Shown one piece after another: positions 60,602-64,000 of a stretch of DNA of 64,000 nucleotides (positions are counted from its first letter, which is position 1; every line of letters starts with the position of its first letter). Location: the NCBI GenBank assembly GCA_021741355.1, contig JAIOXZ010000002.1, forward strand, positions 186,001-250,000, written 5' to 3'. The stretch comes from Caulobacter sp. Its GTDB lineage: Bacteria > Pseudomonadota > Alphaproteobacteria > Caulobacterales > Caulobacteraceae. A program made the translations under genes and the position numbers. The notes under the pieces are model-generated. The model ran no database searches. It was not told where the DNA came from and worked only from the letters and a program-made list of their open reading frames with translations.

Positions 60602-61765
60602 TCAGCCGACGGACGCACCGAGGATCAGGGCGCGCGTGACGCCGTCGAGCATGACCCGGCCGGTGGAGGTGGCGCGCAGACGGGCGGGATCGGCGGCCAG
60701 AAGGCCCTGCCCGACCAGGTCGGCGACCGCCGGATGGGCCGGGGACAGGCCGAGCGCGGCCAGTTCGCCGAAGGCCACGCCTTCTCCCGTTCGCAGGCCC
60801 ATCAGCAACCGCTCCTCGGCCGCCTCGACCGGCGACAACGCCTCCGGGGCCCGGAAGCCGAGGCCGGTCTCCCCGACATTGCGGATGTAGTCGGAGACGC
60901 GCGAGGCCGCCTCGGTTGCGGTGCGGACGCCGTGCAGGTGCAGTCTGCCATGGGCGCCCGGCCCGACGCCGACATAGTCCTGGCCGCGCCAGTAGACGAG
61001 ATTGTGCCGCGACCGGGCGGCCTCGCCGCGGGCGTGGTTGCTGACCTCGTAGGCTCCGAACCCCGCGCCTTCGAGCACCGTCTGCGTCGTTGCGTAGAGC
61101 GCCGCGCCGACCTCGTCGTCCGCCGGCCGGAACAGGCCGCGGCCCACGGCCCGGTCAAACGCGGTGCCCGCCTCGATGGTCAGCTGGTAGGGCGAGATAT
61201 GTTCGGCGCCGAGGTCGATGGCCCGGGCCAGCTGGTCGGTCCAGGCCGCGACGGTCTGGCCCGGCAGGGCGTAGATCATGTCCACCGACAGGCGCGGGAA
61301 GGTCCTGGCCGCCAGATCGGCCGCCCGGCGCGCCTCGGCCGCGTCGTGGTTGCGGCCGAGGAACTTCAGCGCCGCGTCGTCGAACGACTGCAGGCCGAGC
61401 GAGAGGCGGGTGACGCCCGCCGCCGCGAAGGCCGCGAACCGGCCGGCTTCGGCATCCGTGGGATTGGCTTCGAGGCTGACCTCGAGGTCCGGCGCCGGGT
61501 CCCACAGCCGGCGGGCCGTGGCGACGATGTCGGCCGCCCACTGCGGATCCATCAGCGAGGGGGTCCCCCCGCCGAGGAACACCGACACCAGCCGCCCGGG
61601 ACCGGTCAGGGCGCGCTGGGCCTCCAGGTCACGAACGATGGCGGCGGCCAGGTCGGCCTGCTCGACCTGTTTGCGGTCGCGCACCACGTTGAAGTCGCAG
61701 TAGGGGCAGATCTTCGCGCAGTACGGCCAGTGGACATAGACTCCGAGCGGCGCGGGGTCGGTCAA
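60602..61765 (-). CDS. hemW: Radical SAM heme chaperone HemW
   Basis: This is a 387-residue protein with the radical-SAM cluster motif [12 protein letters not shown] (C-x3-C-x2-C). The extra Cys of coproporphyrinogen dehydrogenase HemN is absent. [20 protein letters not shown] and [11 protein letters not shown] are radical-SAM core motifs, and the HemN C-terminal domain follows. It binds heme and delivers it to respiratory enzymes. The start overlaps the rdgB stop by 4 bp. Confidence 0.93.
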   Translation of the reverse strand: MTDPAPLGVYVHWPYCAKICPYCDFNVVRDRKQVEQADLAAAIVRDLEAQRALTGPGRLVSVFLGGGTPSLMDPQWAADIVATARRLWDPAPDLEVSLEANPTDAEAGRFAAFAAAGVTRLSLGLQSFDDAALKFLGRNHDAAEARRAADLAARTFPRLSVDMIYALPGQTVAAWTDQLARAIDLGAEHISPYQLTIEAGTAFDRAVGRGLFRPADDEVGAALYATTQTVLEGAGFGAYEVSNHARGEAARSRHNLVYWRGQDYVGVGPGAHGRLHLHGVRTATEAASRVSDYIRNVGETGLGFRAPEALSPVEAAEERLLMGLRTGEGVAFGELAALGLSPAHPAVADLVGQGLLAADPARLRATSTGRVMLDGVTRALILGASVG

Positions 61766-62361
61766 AACAGGGCGGCCTTGAGCTTCTCGAACGCCCGGGC
61801 ACGGTGACTGATGGCGTCCTTCGCGGCGGGGTCCATCTCGCCGAAGGTCTCGGTGTAACCGTCGGGGACGAAGATCGGGTCGTAGCCGAAGCCGCGATCG
61901 CCACGCCCCGGGAAGACCAGCCGGCCGTCGATGCGGCCCTCGACCACCACCGAGGGTCCGTCCGGCCAGGCCACAGCGAGCGCGCTGGTGAACCAGGCGG
62001 AACGGTCGTCGGACCCGGTCTCGATCAGCCGCACCTCGACCTTGCCCATGGCGACCGCGAAGTCCTTGGCCGGACCGGCCCAGCGGGCGGAGAAGATGCC
62101 CGGCGAGCCGTCCAGCGCCGCCACCGACAGGCCGGAGTCATCGGCCAGGGCGATCCTCCCGCTCAGGGCCGCCGCATGACGGGCCTTGAGCAGGGCGTTG
62201 CCGGTGAAGGTCGATTCGATCTCGTCCGGCTCGGGCAGGCCCAGGCTTCCGGCGGCGAGGATCTCGAACCGGCCGTCGAGCAGGGCGACCAGTTCCTTCG
62301 CCTTGCCGGGATTGTGGGTCGCGGCGACCAAGGTGGTTCCGGGCTGGAGGATCAGCGGCAT
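61762..62361 (-). CDS. rdgB: XTP/dITP diphosphatase
   Basis: This is a 199-residue Ham1-family enzyme. [13 protein letters not shown] is the nucleotide-binding N-terminus, [21 protein letters not shown] is the catalytic region with the paired Asp, and [20 protein letters not shown] and [11 protein letters not shown] close the signature. It removes inosine, xanthosine and related triphosphates from the nucleotide pool. In many alphaproteobacteria rph lies next upstream; here a 1.4-kb cassette separates them. Confidence 0.96.
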   Translation of the reverse strand: MPLILQPGTTLVAATHNPGKAKELVALLDGRFEILAAGSLGLPEPDEIESTFTGNALLKARHAAALSGRIALADDSGLSVAALDGSPGIFSARWAGPAKDFAVAMGKVEVRLIETGSDDRSAWFTSALAVAWPDGPSVVVEGRIDGRLVFPGRGDRGFGYDPIFVPDGYTETFGEMDPAAKDAISHRARAFEKLKAALF

Positions 62362-62427
62362 GGGATGTGTCCTTTCGCGCCCGCCTTCCTCGCGCCGAAG
62401 CGGCCCGGGCGCAAGCGCGCCGAATTC

Positions 62428-62595
62428 ATGCTGCAGTGCATTACGGCCGCGTAATGATGTTACGCAAGTTTAATATCGTTTATCGATAATCTTCTTGATC
62501 GAAGAACGGCAAATCCCTAGTTTGGGGATGCGGACGGGACGCGAGTTCAGCCGCTGGGTGTGGAGGGGATCCACATTCATATTGCACTGCAACAT
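62428..62595. promoter_or_regulatory. Palindrome-rich control region of the DUF2975/XRE cassette
   Basis: CATTACG-GCCG-CGTAATG (62439-62456) is a perfect 7-bp-arm palindrome, and CGTAA-TGATG-TTACG overlaps it to the right. TTATCGATAA (near 62480) is another palindrome in an AT-rich stretch. ATGCTGCAGTGCATT (62428-62442) and ATTGCACTGCAACAT (62581-62595) are inverted copies with 13 of 15 positions matching, the second just before the ribosome site of the small peptide gene. These are candidate operators for the XRE protein or for the rdgB promoter. Confidence 0.5.
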
Positions 62596-62608
62596 CAAGG
62601 AGGGACTC

Positions 62609-62725
62609 ATGTCCGCGCAAAAACTCACCAACATCGTCGACAAGATCGCGATGACCTTCGTCAACGCTGCTCTGCTGGCCGCCCTGCCTCTGGCGGCGGT
62701 TCTGTTCGTCTCCAGCTCGCTCTGA
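62609..62725 (+). CDS. 38-residue single-span membrane peptide
   Basis: ATG 62609 follows AAGGAGGGA at ideal spacing. The peptide MSAQKLTNIVDKIAMTFVNA... has one hydrophobic span (about 17-36, ending LAAVLFVSSSL) after a short amphipathic start. The frame can be read farther upstream to 62495 but has no ribosome site there. No family is recognised. It is 164 bp before the DUF2975 gene in the same direction. Its small size, strong ribosome site and membrane span suggest a regulatory or toxin-like peptide; this is inference. Confidence 0.6.
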   Translation: MSAQKLTNIVDKIAMTFVNAALLAALPLAAVLFVSSSL

Positions 62726-62888
62726 TCGGCCTCTTTTATGAGGGCCCCGATCAGGGCATCCTCGCCGGCCGCCCTGCGGCTCGCCTCCCCCGACCGATGC
62801 CATGCGCATCTGTCCGGCGAGGCGAGCTGAAAGGGGCCGGCGGGATCCGGGCATCCGGACCGGACACGCATTCACGGGGGACTGCGCC

Positions 62889-63425
62889 ATGCGCGCTTTG
62901 GGACCAGGTTCGGTTTCGAGCTTCCTGAAGACCATTCTCGACGTCGTGCACTACGCGTTGTGGGTGCTCATCGGCGGCGCGCTGCTGTTCGCGCTCGTCT
63001 CCCTGCTGTTCAGTTTCAACCCGGGCCTGCTGGCCGACCGGGTTCCGTTCGGCGAGAAATTCGCCGGGTTCGTCGAACGCGGCCCGGCCTTCGCGACCGT
63101 GCTGGTCGCCGGCGCCGCCTACATGGGCGGGGTGCTGGCGATCGTCGACATCCTGCGGCGCATCTTCGTCACCCTGACCGCGGGCGACCCGTTCCATCCG
63201 GACAATGTCCGCCGCCTGCGGCTCGTCGGGCTGATCTTCGGCGGGCTGGAGATTGGTCGCTACATCCTGGCCGCCGTGCTGGCGCTGATGCTGCCGGGTC
63301 AGGTGCGGACGGTCGAAGGCACGCTCAATCTGACCACCTGGTTCGCCGTTCTGGTGATCTTCGTTCTGGCCGAAGTGTTTCGTGAAGGCGCCCGCCTGCG
63401 CAACGAAGCCGAACTGACGATCTAG
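62889..63425 (+). CDS. DUF2975-family membrane protein
   Basis: This is a 178-residue protein from ATG 62889 (MRALGPGSVSSFLKTILDVVHYALW...). Four hydrophobic spans lie at about 17-40, 65-90, 108-132 and 147-165. The string LRRIFVTLTAGDPFHPDNVRRLRLVGL is the DUF2975 hallmark (F-x-P-x-N-x-x-R-L). In bacteria such proteins nearly always precede a small XRE regulator, as here (14-bp gap). The biochemical role is unknown; membrane sensing linked to the regulator is a reasonable guess. Confidence 0.87.
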   Translation: MRALGPGSVSSFLKTILDVVHYALWVLIGGALLFALVSLLFSFNPGLLADRVPFGEKFAGFVERGPAFATVLVAGAAYMGGVLAIVDILRRIFVTLTAGDPFHPDNVRRLRLVGLIFGGLEIGRYILAAVLALMLPGQVRTVEGTLNLTTWFAVLVIFVLAEVFREGARLRNEAELTI

Positions 63426-63439
63426 GACCCGCACGCGCC

Positions 63440-63691
63440 ATGGCCATCCGCTGCACTCTCGACCGCATGCTGCAGGAGCGACGGATGTCGCTGACCGAGC
63501 TGGCCGACCGCGTCGGCGTGACCATCGCCAATCTGTCGATCCTGAAGACCGGCAAGGCCCGCGCCCTGCGCTTCTCGACCCTCGACGCCCTTTGCCGCGA
63601 GCTGCAGTGCCAGCCCGGCGACATCGTCATCTTCGAGCCCGGCCCCGGCATGGAGATCGAGGACGATGAGGATGCTTACGGCGGGGCCTAA
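63440..63691 (+). CDS. Small XRE-family (YozG-like) transcriptional regulator
   Basis: This 83-residue protein is almost entirely a helix-turn-helix domain. It has MAIRCTLDRMLQERRMSLTELADRVGVT, then ANLSILKTGKARALRFSTLDALCRELQCQPGD, with an acidic tail. Members of this subfamily follow DUF2975 genes and probably regulate them. The start is 14 bp after the DUF2975 stop. Its TAA stop is followed after one base by the composite REP dimer. Confidence 0.9.
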   Translation: MAIRCTLDRMLQERRMSLTELADRVGVTIANLSILKTGKARALRFSTLDALCRELQCQPGDIVIFEPGPGMEIEDDEDAYGGA

Positions 63692-63692
63692 A

Positions 63693-63772
63693 GGGGACAT
63701 GTACCGCAGGTACGTGTCCCCCAATCGAGGTGCAGCGGGTTTAGGGGACACGTACCTTCGGTACATGTCCCC
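63693..63772. repeat. Composite REP-like dimer (copy D)
   Basis: The units 63693-63721 and 63744-63772 are GGGGACATGTACC-GCA-GGTACGTGTCCCC and GGGGACACGTACC-TTC-GGTACATGTCCCC in outline, facing each other across a 22-bp spacer that runs from CAATCGAGG to GGGTTTA. It fills the gap between the XRE stop (TAA at 63689-63691) and the convergent rph stop, ending 6 bp from it. This is the most regular of the four REP loci. Confidence 0.88.
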
Positions 63773-63778
63773 GGATCA

Positions 63779-64000
63779 CTACCCCACCGCCGCCCGCTGC
63801 AGGGCGAACAGCTCGCCGATGCCCTTTTCGGCCAGGCCGAACAGCGCCTCGAACTCGGCGCGGGTGAAGCCGCGCTTTTCGCCGGTGGCCTGGATCTCGA
63901 CGATGTCGCCATTGCCCGTCAGGACGAAATTGGAGTCGGCCTCGGCCGAGGAGTCTTCCTCGTAGTCGAGATCGAGCACGGCCAGATTCTGATGCACGCC
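63779..64000 (-). CDS. rph: Ribonuclease PH, C-terminal part
   Basis: Seventy-odd C-terminal residues are visible. NLAVLDLDYEEDSSAEADSNFVLTGNGDIVEIQATGE is diagnostic of RNase PH, and FTRAEFEALFGLAEKGIGELFALQ is its last helix region. The enzyme trims tRNA 3' ends phosphorolytically. The gene continues beyond the right edge. Its TAG stop lies at 63779-63781, 6 bp from a REP dimer. The usual rph-rdgB-hemW order is present except for the inserted cassette. Confidence 0.9.
   Translation of the reverse strand, partial: GVHQNLAVLDLDYEEDSSAEADSNFVLTGNGDIVEIQATGEKRGFTRAEFEALFGLAEKGIGELFALQRAAVG

Overview
This window is chromosomal DNA from a high-GC (visibly around 68-70 %) alphaproteobacterium. 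The gene order points to Caulobacterales (Caulobacter/Phenylobacterium/Brevundimonas relatives): a complete cpa/tad pilus locus, the trpFBA-accD-folC-trxA-addAB-murU-amgK-tsaE run, rpoN-hpf-ptsN, aroA-cmk-rpsA-ihfB and rph/rdgB-hemW are all laid out as in that group. The genus is an inference; there is no rRNA gene to settle it. Both ends cut genes: an SDR reductase on the left and RNase PH on the right.

Layout. 1-14.5 kb is mainly metabolic and housekeeping: a DECR-like reductase, a Gre factor, rsmC- and rsuA-like rRNA modification genes, a WYL regulator, an alkylation-repair pair (ogt with ada/alkA), a DUF72 protein, L-serine dehydratase with an M28 peptidase, then a small amino-acid catabolic group (SDR, type III PLP aldolase, threonine-dehydratase-like enzyme and a divergent M20 amidohydrolase). 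14.7-26.5 kb is the Flp/Tad pilus locus: tadC, tadB, cpaF, cpaE, cpaD, cpaC, cpaB and cpaA on the minus strand behind three nearly identical pilin genes, with a secretin-N-domain protein and two TadE/F-like pseudopilins diverging on the plus strand. 26.5-30.2 kb holds pabC-pabB and an MFS transporter. 30.2-31.2 kb is a gene-free kilobase of repeats. 31.2-34.6 kb is rpoN-exoD-hpf-ptsN. 34.8-38.8 kb has a small heat-shock protein with a DUF1150 gene, then a translationally coupled lipoprotein / M48 protease / lipoprotein trio and a small membrane protein. A tRNA-Ala(GGC) follows at 38.9 kb. 39-50.3 kb is core biosynthesis (aroA, cmk, rpsA, ihfB, mscL, trpFBA, accD, folC). 50.5-62.4 kb is one long minus-strand series: trxA, addA, addB, murU, amgK, tsaE, an acyltransferase, hemW and rdgB. 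A small plus-strand cassette (38-residue membrane peptide, DUF2975 protein, XRE regulator) sits between rdgB and rph at 62.4-63.8 kb.

The least explained material is between the genes. Three about 145-bp copies of a nested-palindrome repeat show compensatory base changes in one hairpin. Three composite REP-like dimers and one single unit are present; two of these elements share a base with a TAG stop codon. Two copies of a CATCCCGGC-type and one of a CATCCTCGGGC-type inverted repeat are also present. No transposase, IS element, prophage or CRISPR array was seen.
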